Of a DNA stretch of 64,000 bases, positions 16,084 to 26,700 are shown piece by piece. Position 1 is the stretch's first letter, and each line of letters opens with the position of its first letter. The notes under the pieces were generated by a model, which saw only the letters and a list, made by a program, of their open reading frames with translations, was not told the DNA's origin and did not search any database. The translations under genes were made by a program, and so were the position numbers. The stretch comes from Amycolatopsis eburnea (GTDB lineage Bacteria; Actinomycetota; Actinomycetes; Mycobacteriales; Pseudonocardiaceae). The stretch spans positions 1-64,000 of the forward strand of contig NZ_RSEC01000061.1 in assembly GCF_003937945.1 (NCBI RefSeq), in the 5' to 3' direction.

Positions 16084-17463
16084 ATGTCGAAGCTCACCGA
16101 ACTCTCCGCCTGGCTCGACCGCCGGCTCCCCGCGTTGCTGGCCGAGCACAAGGTGCCGGGCGCGTCCGTCGCCGTCTACGCCGGCGGCGAGATCATCGAC
16201 CACGCGGCCGGCGTGCTCAACACGGGCACCGGCGTCGAGGCCGACACCGATTCGCTGTTCCAGATCGGCTCCATCACCAAGATCTGGACGACCACGCTGG
16301 CCCTGCAGCTCGCCGACGATGGCCTGCTCGACCTCGACCAGCCGGTCCGGAAGTACCTGCCCGAGTTCAAGATCGCCGACGAAGAGGCCGCCGCGCGGAT
16401 CACCGTCCGGCAGCTGATGTGCCACACCTCCGGCTTCGAGGGCGACATCTTCACCGACACCGGCCGCGGCGACGACTGCGTCGAGAAGTACGTCGCGACC
16501 CTCGGCGACGTCCCGCAGCTGTTCGCGCCCGGCGAGATGTTCTCCTACAACAACGCCGCCTTCTGCGTGCTCGGCCGGGTCGTGGAAGTGCTGCGCGGCA
16601 AGCCCTACAACGACTGCCTGGCCGAGCACCTGTTCGTCCCCTTGGGACTGACGCACGCCGCCGCGAGCCCGTACGAGGCCATCCGCTTCCGCGCCGCGCT
16701 CGGGCACCTCACGCCCGAGCCCGGCGCCGACCCGCAGCCCGCCGGCGTCTGGGCGCTGGCGGCGTCCAACGCCCCGGCCGGCTCGATGCTCGCCATGCGC
16801 CCGCGCGACCTGGTGACGTTCGCCGGCATGCACCTGCGCGACGGCGAGGGCCCGGACGGCACCCGGGTGCTGAGCGCGGAAAGCGCCCGCGCCATGCGGG
16901 AACGCGTCGTGGAGCTGCCCGACCTCGGCCTGATGGGCGAGGCGTGGGGCCTCGGCTGGTCGCTGTCCGAGGGCGGCCAGGTGGTCGGCCACGACGGCGG
17001 CACGATCGGCCAGTCGGCCTTCCTGCGCCTGGCGGCCGGGCACGACGTCGCCGTGGCGCTGCTGACCAACGGCGGCAACCCGATCGCGCTCTACACCGAG
17101 GTCGTCGGGCACGTGCTGAAGGAGCTGACCGGCATCGAGCTGAAGGTGCCGCCGGTGCCGAACCCGGAAGCCCCGCGCATCGACGCCACGCGGTACGTCG
17201 GCGAGTACTCGTCGTCCGTCGCGGACATCACGGTCAGCCAGGACGAGGACGGCCGCGTCTGGGTGGAGCGCGTCCCGAAGGGGATCTTCGCGGAGCTGGC
17301 CAAGCCGGAGAAGACCGAGCTGGTCGCGATGAACGGCGACACGCTGATCCTGGCCGAGCCGATGCAGGGCATGTACCTGCCGCACGCGTTCGTCGGCGAC
17401 GACGGCACCGGGCGCGCGCTGTACCTGCACACCGGCCGCGCCGACCGGCGGGTGCGCGCGTGA
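16084..17463 (+). CDS. Serine hydrolase of the class C beta-lactamase / D-aminopeptidase family
   Basis: A 459-residue penicillin-recognising hydrolase. The nucleophile motif is S63-ITK66, the second motif Y155-N-N157, and the third H303-D-G305 in place of the KTG of true class C beta-lactamases, as in D-aminopeptidases and esterases of this family. The last 110 residues form a separate lipocalin-like beta domain. No signal peptide is present, so it acts in the cytoplasm on imported substrates. It is closely related to the C-terminal half of the 1111-residue protein at 23737-27072 (shared CHTSG/THTSG and FTDTGRGDDCVEKYV), so one arose by duplication. The next gene overlaps by GTGA. Cleavage of N-terminal D-residues is the likely reaction. 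Confidence 0.9.
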   Translation: MSKLTELSAWLDRRLPALLAEHKVPGASVAVYAGGEIIDHAAGVLNTGTGVEADTDSLFQIGSITKIWTTTLALQLADDGLLDLDQPVRKYLPEFKIADEEAAARITVRQLMCHTSGFEGDIFTDTGRGDDCVEKYVATLGDVPQLFAPGEMFSYNNAAFCVLGRVVEVLRGKPYNDCLAEHLFVPLGLTHAAASPYEAIRFRAALGHLTPEPGADPQPAGVWALAASNAPAGSMLAMRPRDLVTFAGMHLRDGEGPDGTRVLSAESARAMRERVVELPDLGLMGEAWGLGWSLSEGGQVVGHDGGTIGQSAFLRLAAGHDVAVALLTNGGNPIALYTEVVGHVLKELTGIELKVPPVPNPEAPRIDATRYVGEYSSSVADITVSQDEDGRVWVERVPKGIFAELAKPEKTELVAMNGDTLILAEPMQGMYLPHAFVGDDGTGRALYLHTGRADRRVRA

Positions 17464-18344
17464 GCCCGACGCGGATCGCGGACGCCTTCCTGGCGGCGGG
17501 CGCCCGGGGTTTCCTGCACGCCAAGGAGATCGGCGGCGGGGGAGAGGTCGCCGTCGGCGCCGACGACCCGGTGGTGCTGGCGTCGGTGTTCAAGATCCCG
17601 GTCGCCGTCGCCTACGCCCGCGAAGTCGTGGCCGGCCGGCTCGACGAGACCGAGCGCACCCGCGTCGGAAAGCGCTACCGCATCGGCGGGATCGGCACCG
17701 CGGGCTGCGCCGACGACGTCGAAATGAGCTGGCGCGACCTCGCCCTGTTCATGCTGACCATGAGCGACAACGCGGCCACCGACGTGCTCTACCACCGCGT
17801 CGGCCAGGCCGCCGTCGACCGCGTCCTCGCCGACCTCGGCCTCGGGCGGACCCGGCTGATCGGCTGCTGCGAGGACCTGTTCGCCTCGGTGCTCGCCGAT
17901 CTGGGCGCCGCCGAAGACGCCGACCTCGACGCCGTGTTCGCCGGCGCGACGCCCGAACAGACCTGGAAGCTCGCGGTGCTCGACCCCGAGCGGACGACGG
18001 CGTCCACGCCCCGGGAGATCACGACCCTGCTCGAAGCGATCTGGACCGACCGCGCCGCGGAACCGGCCGCGTGCGAGCGGGTGCGCGCGATCATGGCGCG
18101 GCAGATCTGGCCGCACCGCATCTCCTCCGGCTTCGGCTCCGACGTCAAGATCGCGGCCAAGACCGGCACCCTGCCCGCGGTGCGCAACGAAGCCGGCGTC
18201 CTGTCCTTCCCGGACGGCCGCCGCTTCGCCGTCGCGGTCTTCACCCGCGCGGACTCCCTGGCCGAGCGGCAACCCGCCGTCGACGCAGCCATCGGCAAGG
18301 CCGCCCGCCTCGCCGTGGACCACCTCCGGAAGGAAACACCATGA
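17460..18344 (+). CDS. Class A beta-lactamase-related serine hydrolase
   Basis: A 294-residue cytoplasmic protein with all three class A signatures: S42-VFK45, S102-D-N104 (MSDNAATDVL) and K234-T-G236 (AAKTGTLP). A signal peptide is missing and the region before TASTPREITTLL lacks an obvious ExxLN motif, so resistance to beta-lactams is unlikely. A peptidase or amidase acting on peptides with D-residues is a better guess. It overlaps the previous gene by GTGA and the ABC substrate-binding protein gene by ATGA, showing one tightly coupled operon. Confidence 0.88.
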   Translation: MSPTRIADAFLAAGARGFLHAKEIGGGGEVAVGADDPVVLASVFKIPVAVAYAREVVAGRLDETERTRVGKRYRIGGIGTAGCADDVEMSWRDLALFMLTMSDNAATDVLYHRVGQAAVDRVLADLGLGRTRLIGCCEDLFASVLADLGAAEDADLDAVFAGATPEQTWKLAVLDPERTTASTPREITTLLEAIWTDRAAEPAACERVRAIMARQIWPHRISSGFGSDVKIAAKTGTLPAVRNEAGVLSFPDGRRFAVAVFTRADSLAERQPAVDAAIGKAARLAVDHLRKETP

Positions 18345-19930
18345 CCAGGATTCGGACGGCGGGGGTCGTGCTCGGGGTGCTCGCGCTCACCGCGACCGCC
18401 TGCGGGGGATCGGGCAACGCCGGCAGCGGGGACGGGAAGCCGGTGGACGGCAAGACGTTCAGCCTCGGCGTCGGCTCCGACCCCGGCAGCCTCGACCCGC
18501 ACATGACCGTGCTGTCGGTGGCCCTGCAGGTCGACCGGTTCCTCTACGACACGCTGCTCGGCCTCGACGACGCCGGCAAGCCGGTCGCCGGGCTGGCCGC
18601 GAAGTGGGAGGCGTCGACGACGACCGCGTCCTTCACCCTCCGCCAGGGCCTCACGTGCGCGGACGGCAGCCCGCTGACCGCCGCCGACGTCGCGGCCAAC
18701 ATCAACTTCATCGGCGACCCGGCGAACAAGTCGCCCATCGCCGGGCTGTTCATCGCCCCGGGCACCAAGGCGACCGCGGACGCGGCGACCGGCACGATCT
18801 CCGTGACCAGCGGCAAGCCGGACGCGTTCCTGGCCCGCAACGTCGGCGGGGTGCCGATCGCCTGCGCCAAGGGGCTCGCGGACCGGAAGCTGCTCGCCAA
18901 GGGCGAAGCCGGCACCGGGATGTTCACCGTCACCGAGTCCGTGCCCAACGACCACTACACGTTCACCCGCCGCAAGGACTACGCGTGGGGCCCCGGTGAC
19001 TGGAAGGCGGAGCCGGGCCTGCCGGACAAGGTCGTCGTGCGGGTCATCCCGAACACCACGACCGCGACCAACCTGCTGCTGTCCGGCGAGCTGAACGCGG
19101 CCCAGGTCAACGGGCCGGACCGGCAGCGGCTGGAGGGGCGCAAGCTCTTCCACGCCGACTTCACGGCGCCGATGGGCGAGGTGTTCTACAACCAGGCGGC
19201 CGGGCGGCCCGGGCAGGACGAAGCCGTCCGCCGGGCGCTGACCCAGGCGCTCGACCTGCCCCAGCTCGGCAAGGTGCTGACCAACGGCGCCGGCAAGCCG
19301 TCGCAGGGCATGATCACGAACGAGCCGGAGGTCTGCCCCGGCGACACCGTCACCGGCAACCTCCCGGCCCACGACCCGGCCGCGGCGGCGTCCGCTTTGG
19401 ACGCCGCGGGTTGGAAGAAGGGCGCGGACGGCGTGCGCGCCAAGGACGGCAAGAAGCTCGCGCTGACCGTCCTCTACGGCACCCAGCTCGGCCCGACGAT
19501 GGCGCCGACCGCGGAGCTGGTCCAGCAGCAGTGGAAGTCCCTCGGCGCCGACGTGACGCTCAAGGCGGTCGACAGCCCCGGTCTCAGCCAGGTCCTGTTC
19601 GGCACCGGCGAGTGGGAGGTCTCCCTCGGCCCGGTCGGGTTCTCGCTGCCGAGCCAGCTGGTGCCGTTCGTCTCCGGCCCGGCCGCGCCGGACGGGACGA
19701 ACTTCGCCCACATTTCCAACCCCGGCTACGACCAGGGCGCGCAGGCCGCGGCGACCAAGCCCGGCGACGCGAGCTGCGCGGACTGGAACGCGGCGGAGAC
19801 CGCGCTGATCAAGCGGGTCGACGCGGTGCCCTACTTCGACTCCGTCGTGCCGACCTACGCCAGCGGCGCGAAGTTCACGCTCAGCCAGGGCAGCCTGACG
19901 CCGTCGTCGATCCGGATGCTGGCGAAGTGA
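18341..19930 (+). CDS. Oligopeptide ABC transporter substrate-binding lipoprotein
   Basis: A 529-residue family 5 solute-binding protein. The N-terminus has RIRTAGVVLGVLALTATAC with a lipobox ending at Cys20, so it is anchored to the outer face of the membrane. The core shows GSDPGSLDPHMTVLS, WEASTTTASFTLRQG, and a C-terminal domain with VDAVPYFDSVVPTYAS. Such proteins bind short peptides for uptake through a DppBC/OppBC-type permease. The genes for both permeases and both ATPases follow directly, with overlaps. Between serine hydrolases and D-amino-acid enzymes, the likely cargo is peptides with D-residues (inference). Confidence 0.93.
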   Translation: MTRIRTAGVVLGVLALTATACGGSGNAGSGDGKPVDGKTFSLGVGSDPGSLDPHMTVLSVALQVDRFLYDTLLGLDDAGKPVAGLAAKWEASTTTASFTLRQGLTCADGSPLTAADVAANINFIGDPANKSPIAGLFIAPGTKATADAATGTISVTSGKPDAFLARNVGGVPIACAKGLADRKLLAKGEAGTGMFTVTESVPNDHYTFTRRKDYAWGPGDWKAEPGLPDKVVVRVIPNTTTATNLLLSGELNAAQVNGPDRQRLEGRKLFHADFTAPMGEVFYNQAAGRPGQDEAVRRALTQALDLPQLGKVLTNGAGKPSQGMITNEPEVCPGDTVTGNLPAHDPAAAASALDAAGWKKGADGVRAKDGKKLALTVLYGTQLGPTMAPTAELVQQQWKSLGADVTLKAVDSPGLSQVLFGTGEWEVSLGPVGFSLPSQLVPFVSGPAAPDGTNFAHISNPGYDQGAQAAATKPGDASCADWNAAETALIKRVDAVPYFDSVVPTYASGAKFTLSQGSLTPSSIRMLAK

Positions 19931-20907
19931 CCACGGCGGCGGCACCACCCCGGCTGCGCGGCGGCCCGTGGCCGGCGTTCGCCGCGCGCCGGCTGGCCCG
20001 GTTCGCCGTCTCGCTGTGGGCGCTGCTCACCGCGGCGTTCCTGATGATCCACCTGGTGCCCGGCGACCCGGTGCGCGCGTCGCTCGGGATGACCGCGCCC
20101 GCCGCGCTGGTGGCGGCGAAGCGGGCCGAGCTCGGCCTGGACGACCCGCTGTGGGTGCAGTACGGGCACTACGTGCGCAACCTGCTGTCCGGGGACTTCG
20201 GGACGTCGATGGCGAGCGGGCAGCCGGTGGCGCAGGTGATCGGCGACCGGCTGCCCTCGACAGTGCAGCTGGCGGTGCTGGCCTTCGCGGTCGTGGTGGC
20301 CGTCGCGGTCCCGCTGGGCGTCGGCTTCGCGGTGCTCACCCGCGGCGGCCGCCGCCGGGGCGCGGAGCTGGGCTTCACGTCGGTGAGCGTGCTCGTCGCG
20401 GCCATCCCCGAGTTCCTGATCGGGGTCGGGCTGGTGGCGCTGCTCGCCGTCGGCCTCGGCTGGTTCCCGGTCGCGGGCGCCGACGACGTCAGCGGGTACG
20501 TGCTGCCGGTGGCGGCGCTGGCGATCGGGCCGGCGGCGGTGCTGGCCCGGATCATCCGCGTCGAGCTGCTTTCCGTGCTGGGCGCCGACTTCGTCCGCAC
20601 CGCGCGGGCGAAGCGGCTGCCCGCGCGGCTGGTCTACGTGCGGCACGCGCTGCCGAACGCCCTGACCGCGACGCTCACCCTGGGCGGGCTGATGCTGACT
20701 TCGATGGTGGCGGGGACGGTGCTGGTGGAGAACGTGTTCGCCTGGCCCGGCCTCGGTTCGACGATCGTGCAGTCGATCGTGACGAAGGACTACCCGCTGG
20801 TGCAGGGGATCGTGCTGGTCTACGGCGTCGGCGTGCTGCTGGTCAACCTGCTGGTCGACGTCGTGCTCGGGCTGCTCGACCCCCGCTCGGCGATCCGGGA
20901 GGCCTGA
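19927..20907 (+). CDS. Peptide ABC transporter permease, DppB/OppB type
   Basis: A 326-residue inner-membrane protein with about six membrane segments. It begins FAARRLARFAVSLWALLTAAF, followed by the conserved periplasmic MIHLVPGDPVRA, ending with VENVFAWPGLGSTIVQSIVTK and a C-terminal NLLVDVVLGLLDPRS, all typical of DppB. The coupling-helix loop is RTARAKRLPARLVYVRHALPN, a form of the EAA motif. GTG 19927 overlaps the stop of the binding-protein gene by GTGA, and its own stop shares one base with the next start (TGATG). Confidence 0.93.
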   Translation: MTTAAAPPRLRGGPWPAFAARRLARFAVSLWALLTAAFLMIHLVPGDPVRASLGMTAPAALVAAKRAELGLDDPLWVQYGHYVRNLLSGDFGTSMASGQPVAQVIGDRLPSTVQLAVLAFAVVVAVAVPLGVGFAVLTRGGRRRGAELGFTSVSVLVAAIPEFLIGVGLVALLAVGLGWFPVAGADDVSGYVLPVAALAIGPAAVLARIIRVELLSVLGADFVRTARAKRLPARLVYVRHALPNALTATLTLGGLMLTSMVAGTVLVENVFAWPGLGSTIVQSIVTKDYPLVQGIVLVYGVGVLLVNLLVDVVLGLLDPRSAIREA

Positions 20908-22796
20908 TGACGGCGCGACGACGTGGTTCGGTGTGGGTGGCGGCCGTGCGCACCCCGGTGGGCGCGTGCTCGGCGGTGCTGCTGGCGGTGGTGGTCGTGC
21001 TGGCGGTGGTGGCCCCGCTCGTCTGGGGTGACGGCGCCGCGGCGATCGACACCGACGCGATCGGCCAGGGACCGTCGGGCGCGCACCCGTTCGGCACCGA
21101 CTCCCTCGGCCGCGACCTGCTGCTCCGCACCCTGGTGGCGACCCGGCTCTCGATCGGGCTCGCGGTACTGGCGACCGCGATCGGCGTCGGCACCGGGGTC
21201 GTGCTCGGGACGCTGCCGTCGGTGCTGCCGCGGTGGGCGGGCCGGCTGCTCATCGCGGCCGTCGACATCGCGGTGGCGTTCCCCGGGCTGCTGCTGGCCC
21301 TGTTCTTCGCGGTGATCTTCGGCGTCGGCACCCAGGGCGCGGTGCTCGCGATCGCGTTCGCGATGGCGCCGGCGTTCGCCCGGCTCGTGCAGACGCTCTC
21401 GGCGTCGGTGAGCGGGCGCGACTACATCGCCGCGGCCCGGATCGCCGGGGTCGGCCGGCTCCGGCTGCTGGCCCGGCACGTGCTGCCGAACATCGGCGAA
21501 CCTCTCGTGGTCAACGCGACCATCGGGGCCGGCTCGTCGCTGCTCGCCTTCGCCGGGCTGTCCTTCCTCGGGATCGGCGTGCAGGCGCCGGACTACGACT
21601 GGGGACGGCTGCTGCGCGAAGGCCTGGACGGCATCTACGTCAGCCCGGTGGCCGCGCTCGCGCCCGCCGCGGCGGTGGTGCTGGCCGGGCTGGCGTTCAA
21701 CCTGGTGGGGGAGACGGTCGCCGCGGTGGTCGGGGTCCGGACGCGTGCGACCCGGCGCGCGGCGGGCCCGCTCCCGGCGCCCCGGCCCGCGCCCGGCGGC
21801 GAACCCGCGGCCGACGCGGTGCTCGCCGTCGAAAACCTCCAGGTGGCGTTCCCCGGGCCGGGCGGCTGGACCGTGCCGGTGCGCGGGGTCAGCTTCACCG
21901 TCCGCGCGGGCGAGGCGATCGGCGTCGTCGGCGAGTCGGGGTCCGGCAAGAGCCTGACCGCGCTGGCCGTGTCCCGCCTGATCGAAGCACCCGGCGTGGT
22001 CACCGCCGACCGGCTCGAGTTCGCCGGGAAGCCCCTGGCGTCGGCGACGGACCGCGAGCTCGGCACGGCGCTGGCCATGGTGTTCCAGGACCCGATGACG
22101 TCGTTCAACCCGGCCCGCCGGGTCGGCGGCCAGCTCGCCGAGGTGTCCGAGCGGCACCACGGCCTGTCGCGGCGCCAGGCGTTCGCCCGCGCGGTCGAGA
22201 AGCTGACCGCGGTGCGGGTCCCGGCCGCGGCGCGGCGGGCGCGGCAGTACCCGCACGAGTTCTCCGGCGGGATGCGGCAGCGCGCGATGATCGGCATGGG
22301 CCTGATGGGCGAGCCGAAGCTGGTCATCGCCGACGAGCCGACCACCGCGCTCGACGTCACCGTGCAGCGGCAGGTGCTGCGCCTGCTCGCCCGCACGCGC
22401 GAGACCGAAGGCGCGGCGATCCTGCTCATCAGCCACGACATCGCCGTCGTTTCCCAGACGTGCGACCGGATGCTGGTGATGTACGCCGGGCGCGTGGTGG
22501 AGGACCTGCCGACCGGAGGCGAGGCCCGGCACCCGTACACGCGGGCGCTGCTGGCCACGACGGTGGACCTCGGCACCGACCGCGACGAGCCCCTCGAAGT
22601 GATCCCCGGCCGCCCGCCTGCCCCGGACCAGGTGCCGCCCGGCTGCGCGTTCGCCGATCGCTGCCCGCTGGCGTCGGAGCGCTGCCGCACCGAGGACCCC
22701 GTGCTCGAACCGGCCGGGGCCGGGCACCGGGTGGCCTGCTGGCACCCGCCCGCCGGTGTCCTTTCCGGACAGTCCCATGAGGAGGGTGCCGCGTGA
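20907..22796 (+). CDS. Fused peptide ABC transporter permease-ATPase (DppC-DppD type)
   Basis: A 629-residue fusion. Residues 1-285 are a DppC-type permease with about six membrane segments, GTDSLGRDLLLRTLVATRLS and the EAA-type loop AARIAGVGRLRLLARHVLPN. After a Pro/Ala-rich linker (about 286-310) follows an ABC ATPase with Walker A GESGSGKS, signature FSGGMRQRAMIG, Walker B LVIADEPTTALD, and the Cys-containing C-terminal CAFADRCPLASERC found in DppD/OppD. In most bacteria these are two genes. No stop or frameshift is visible between them, so it is a real single protein. It pairs with DppB upstream and DppF downstream (GTGA overlap). Confidence 0.92.
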   Translation: MTARRRGSVWVAAVRTPVGACSAVLLAVVVVLAVVAPLVWGDGAAAIDTDAIGQGPSGAHPFGTDSLGRDLLLRTLVATRLSIGLAVLATAIGVGTGVVLGTLPSVLPRWAGRLLIAAVDIAVAFPGLLLALFFAVIFGVGTQGAVLAIAFAMAPAFARLVQTLSASVSGRDYIAAARIAGVGRLRLLARHVLPNIGEPLVVNATIGAGSSLLAFAGLSFLGIGVQAPDYDWGRLLREGLDGIYVSPVAALAPAAAVVLAGLAFNLVGETVAAVVGVRTRATRRAAGPLPAPRPAPGGEPAADAVLAVENLQVAFPGPGGWTVPVRGVSFTVRAGEAIGVVGESGSGKSLTALAVSRLIEAPGVVTADRLEFAGKPLASATDRELGTALAMVFQDPMTSFNPARRVGGQLAEVSERHHGLSRRQAFARAVEKLTAVRVPAAARRARQYPHEFSGGMRQRAMIGMGLMGEPKLVIADEPTTALDVTVQRQVLRLLARTRETEGAAILLISHDIAVVSQTCDRMLVMYAGRVVEDLPTGGEARHPYTRALLATTVDLGTDRDEPLEVIPGRPPAPDQVPPGCAFADRCPLASERCRTEDPVLEPAGAGHRVACWHPPAGVLSGQSHEEGAA

Positions 22797-23710
22797 GCGC
22801 TCTGGAGTTCGAGGACGTGAGTGTCCGCTACGGCAGGCTGACCGCGGTCGACGGCGTCAGCCTGACCGTCCCTTCCGGACAGGTCGTCGGCCTGGTCGGC
22901 GAGTCCGGCTCGGGTAAGTCGACCCTGGCCAGGGCGGCGGCCGGCCTCGCGCCGGTCAGCGCGGGCCGGGTCCGGCTCGACGGCACCGACGTGCGGAAGC
23001 TGCCCCGGCGCCGCCCGCTGCAGATGGTGTTCCAGGACCCGTATTCGTCGCTGGACCCCCGGATGGCGATCGGCGAGTCGATCGCCGAGGCGATGCCGCG
23101 CGGTCCCGGGCGGAAGGCCGAGGTGGCCCGGCTGCTCGAACTGGTGCACCTGGACCCCGATCGGGCGGGGATGCTGCCCGGTCAGCTGTCCGGCGGGCAG
23201 CGGCAGCGCGTCGCGCTCGCCCGGGCGCTGGCCGGGCAGCCGAAGGTCCTGATCGCCGACGAGATCACCTCCGCACTCGACGTCTCGGTGCAGGGCGCGG
23301 TGCTCAACCTCGTCCGGGACGTGCAGCGGCGGCTGAACCTGTCGATGCTGTTCATCTCCCACAACCTCGCCGTGGTGCGGTACGTCAGCGACGTCGTCGC
23401 CGTGATGTACCTCGGCCGGATCGTCGAAGCCGGGCCCGCCGAGCAGGTGCTCACCGACCCGCGGCACCCGTACACCAAGGAACTGCTGGCCGCCGCGCCG
23501 TCCACGCACGGCAACCTGCTCGCCGGGGACGACCTCCTCGCCGACACCGAACCCGCCGACCCGCACCACCCGCCGTCCGGCTGCCGCTACCACCCGCGGT
23601 GCCCGATCGGTCCGCTCGTGCACGCCGACCGGACCGTCTGCGCCCGCACCGACCCGGCCGCGGGCACCGAGCACCGGCCGCACCGGGCGGCCTGCCACTT
23701 CGCCGCGTGA
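22793..23710 (+). CDS. Peptide ABC transporter ATP-binding protein, DppF/OppF type
   Basis: A 305-residue ATPase with Walker A GESGSGKST, Q-loop VFQDPYSSLDPRM, signature LSGGQRQRVALARAL, Walker B VLIADEITSALD and H-loop ISHNLAVV. The C-terminal oligopeptide-transporter region has the Cys pair SGCRYHPRCP. The Walker B Glu is followed by ITSALD instead of the usual PTSALD, a common variant. It completes the importer (binding protein, DppB, DppCD fusion, DppF), and the peptidase fusion follows 26 bp later. Confidence 0.94.
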   Translation: MSALEFEDVSVRYGRLTAVDGVSLTVPSGQVVGLVGESGSGKSTLARAAAGLAPVSAGRVRLDGTDVRKLPRRRPLQMVFQDPYSSLDPRMAIGESIAEAMPRGPGRKAEVARLLELVHLDPDRAGMLPGQLSGGQRQRVALARALAGQPKVLIADEITSALDVSVQGAVLNLVRDVQRRLNLSMLFISHNLAVVRYVSDVVAVMYLGRIVEAGPAEQVLTDPRHPYTKELLAAAPSTHGNLLAGDDLLADTEPADPHHPPSGCRYHPRCPIGPLVHADRTVCARTDPAAGTEHRPHRAACHFAA

Positions 23711-23736
23711 ACCCGTTTCCCACAAGGAGATCCCGC

Positions 23737-26700
23737 ATGACCCGACGTCTGGGCACCGACGACCTGTACGCCCTCGAATTCCCCGAGCAGCCCGCGCTCT
23801 CGCCCGACGGGAGCCGGATCGCGTACGTCGTGCGCACCGCCGACCGCGACGCCGACGAAGACACCCGGTCGCTGTGGCAGGTCGCCACCGCAGGCGGCCC
23901 GGCCCGGCGGCTCACCCGCGGCAAGGCCGACGTCGCACCGGCGTTCTCCCCGGACGGCACGCGGATCGCGTTCCTGCGCGCCCAGGACGGCCCGGCGCAG
24001 CTCTGGCTGCTGCCCGCCGACGGCGGCGAGCCCGAGCAGGTCACCACGCTCCCGCTCGGCGCGGGCACGCCGGTGTGGCGGCCCGACGGCGCCGAGATCG
24101 CCTTCAGCGCCCCGATCGACCTCCACGCCGAGGAGGGCGAGGACGCGGGCGCCCAAGGCCGGCGCGCGCACGCCCCGGTCGTCGCCGACCGGCTCGACTT
24201 CAAGGCCGACGGCCCCGGGTTCCTGCGGACCCTGCGCAAGCACGTCCACGTCCTCGACGTCGCCACCGGCGAGGTCCGCCGGGTGACCTCGGGCGACTGG
24301 CACGCCGGCGACCCGGCCTGGTCGCCGGACGGCACGCGGCTTGCCTTCCCGGCGGCCCGGGACGCCGACGGCGACCTGACCTTCCGTTCGGGCGCCTACG
24401 TCGTCGAGCCCGGGAACGCGACCGCCGAACCCCGGCTCGTGGGCTCGGGCGAAGGCATGGCGGGCCCGGCCCTCTGGACCGCCGACGGGAGCGCGCTGCT
24501 CGTCGTCGGCCGCCGGGACACGGCCACCGGCCACGCCGGTCTGCTGCGCGTGCCGCTCGACGGCGGCGAAACCGTCGATCTGGCCGCGTCGCTCGACCGC
24601 AACGTGATGCCGGGCGGACCGGGCTACCCGGGTGCCCTGCCGCAGCTGGCCGGTTCCGAAGTCCTGTTCTGCGTCCGCGACCGCGGCTACACGCACCTCT
24701 ACGCCGTCGACGTCACCGGCGGCGAGCCGCGGCTGGTACTGGGCGGCACCGGGAACGCCGTGGCGGGCCTGAGCGTCGCCGGGGACACCGCGGCGGTCGT
24801 GCTGGCCACGACGACGTCGTACGGCGAGATCGCGACGGTCGGCGTCGGCGGGGGAGCGGCGACCGTCCGCACTTCGCACGGCGACGGCGAGCTCGAGCTG
24901 TTCACCCACGAGGAGCGCGAGTTCACGATCTCCGACGGCACGGTCGTGCACGGCTGGCTGCTGCGCGACCCCGCCCGCACCGGCCCGCTGCCGCTGCTGC
25001 TGGACATCCACGGCGGCCCGCACAACGCGTGGAACGGCGCCGCCGACGCCGTGCACGTCTACCACCAGCAGCTCGCCGCCCGCGGCTGGGCGGTGCTGCT
25101 GCTGAACCCGCGCGGCAGCGACGGCTACGGCGAAGCGTTCTACACCGCGGCGGTCGGCGCGTGGGGGCTGGCCGACGCCAAGGACTTCCTCGAGCCGCTG
25201 GACGACCTGGTCGCCGAGGGCGTGGCGGACGCGCGGCGGCTCGCCGTGACCGGCTACAGCTACGGCGGCTACATGACCTGCTACCTGACCAGCCGCGACG
25301 ACCGGTTCGCCGCCGCGGTCGCGGGTGGCGTGGTGAGCGACCCGGTGAGCATGGCGGGCACGTCCGACGCCGGGCACTTCCTCGGCGTCGCCGAGCTCGG
25401 CGCGATCCCCACGGAGAACCGGGCGCACTACGCGGCGCTCTCCCCGCTGGCGCAGGTGGAAAAGGTGCGCACGCCGACGCTGGTCGTGCACGGCGCGAAC
25501 GACGACCGGTGCCCGGCCGGGCAGGCCGAGCAGTGGTTCACCGCGCTGCGCGAGCAGGGCGTGCCGACCCGGCTGGTGCTCTACCCCGGCGCGTCCCACC
25601 TGTTCATCCTCGACGGGCGGCCGTCGCACCGGGTGGACTTCAACCGCCGGATCGTGGACTGGGTCGAGCAGCACGCGGGCGAGCCGGGCAAGCCGGCCCG
25701 CGTCCCGCTCGACACCGCGCACTGGCGGCGGCGCCTGGCCGAACTCGCGCGCAAGCACCGCGTCCCCGGGGCGACGCTGGGCATCGCGCGCGGCGACGAC
25801 GAGGCCGTCGCGAGCTTCGGGGTGCTCAACAAGGCCACCGGCGTCGAGGTCACCGACGACTCGGTGTTCCAGATCGGCTCGATCAGCAAGGTGTGGACGG
25901 CCACCGTGGCCATGCAGCTGGTCGACGAGGGCCTGCTGAGCCTGGACGCCCCGATCGCCGACGTGCTGCCGGAGCTGCGGCTGGCCGACCCCGACGTCAC
26001 GAAGAAGGTGACGCTGCGGCACCTGCTGACCCACACCAGCGGCATCGACGGCGACGTCTTCACCGACACCGGCCGCGGCGACGACTGCGTCGAGAAGTAC
26101 GTCGAGGTGCTGGACCAGGCCGCGCAGACCCACCCCCTCGGCGCGACGCTGTCCTACTGCAACTCCGGGTTCATCCTCATCGGACGGGTGATCGAGAAGC
26201 TGACCGGCAAGACGTGGGACGCGGCCCTGCGCGAGCGGCTGTTCACGCCGCTGGGCCTGACCCGCACGGGCACCCTGCCGGAGGAGGCGCTGCTGTTCCG
26301 CGCGGCGATGGGCCACGTGGCCAGCGGCGAGGAGGACCCGCAGCCCGCGCCCGCGTGGGGCCTCCCGCGCTCGGCGGGCCCGGCCGGCCTGATCACGGCG
26401 TCGGCGTCGGACGTCCTGACGTTCGCCCGCATGCACCTGGCCGGCGGCGTCGCCGCGGACGGCTCGCGGGTGCTCTCGGCGGAGTCGGCCGCGGCGATGA
26501 CCGAGGAACAGGTCGAGATGCCGGACAAGCACACCCTCGGCGACTCGTGGGGCCTCGGCTGGATCCGCTTCGGCTGGGACGGCCACCGCGTGATCGGCCA
26601 CGACGGCAACACGATCGGCCAGTCGGCGTTCCTGCGCGTGCTGCCGGACCACGGGCTGGCGGTCACGCTGCTCACCAACGGCGGCAGCGCCCACGACCTG

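Noticed and set aside
17460-18344. A beta-lactam resistance gene.
   Set aside because: Class A motifs are present but there is no signal peptide and no clear Glu166 motif, and the operon context points to peptide processing.
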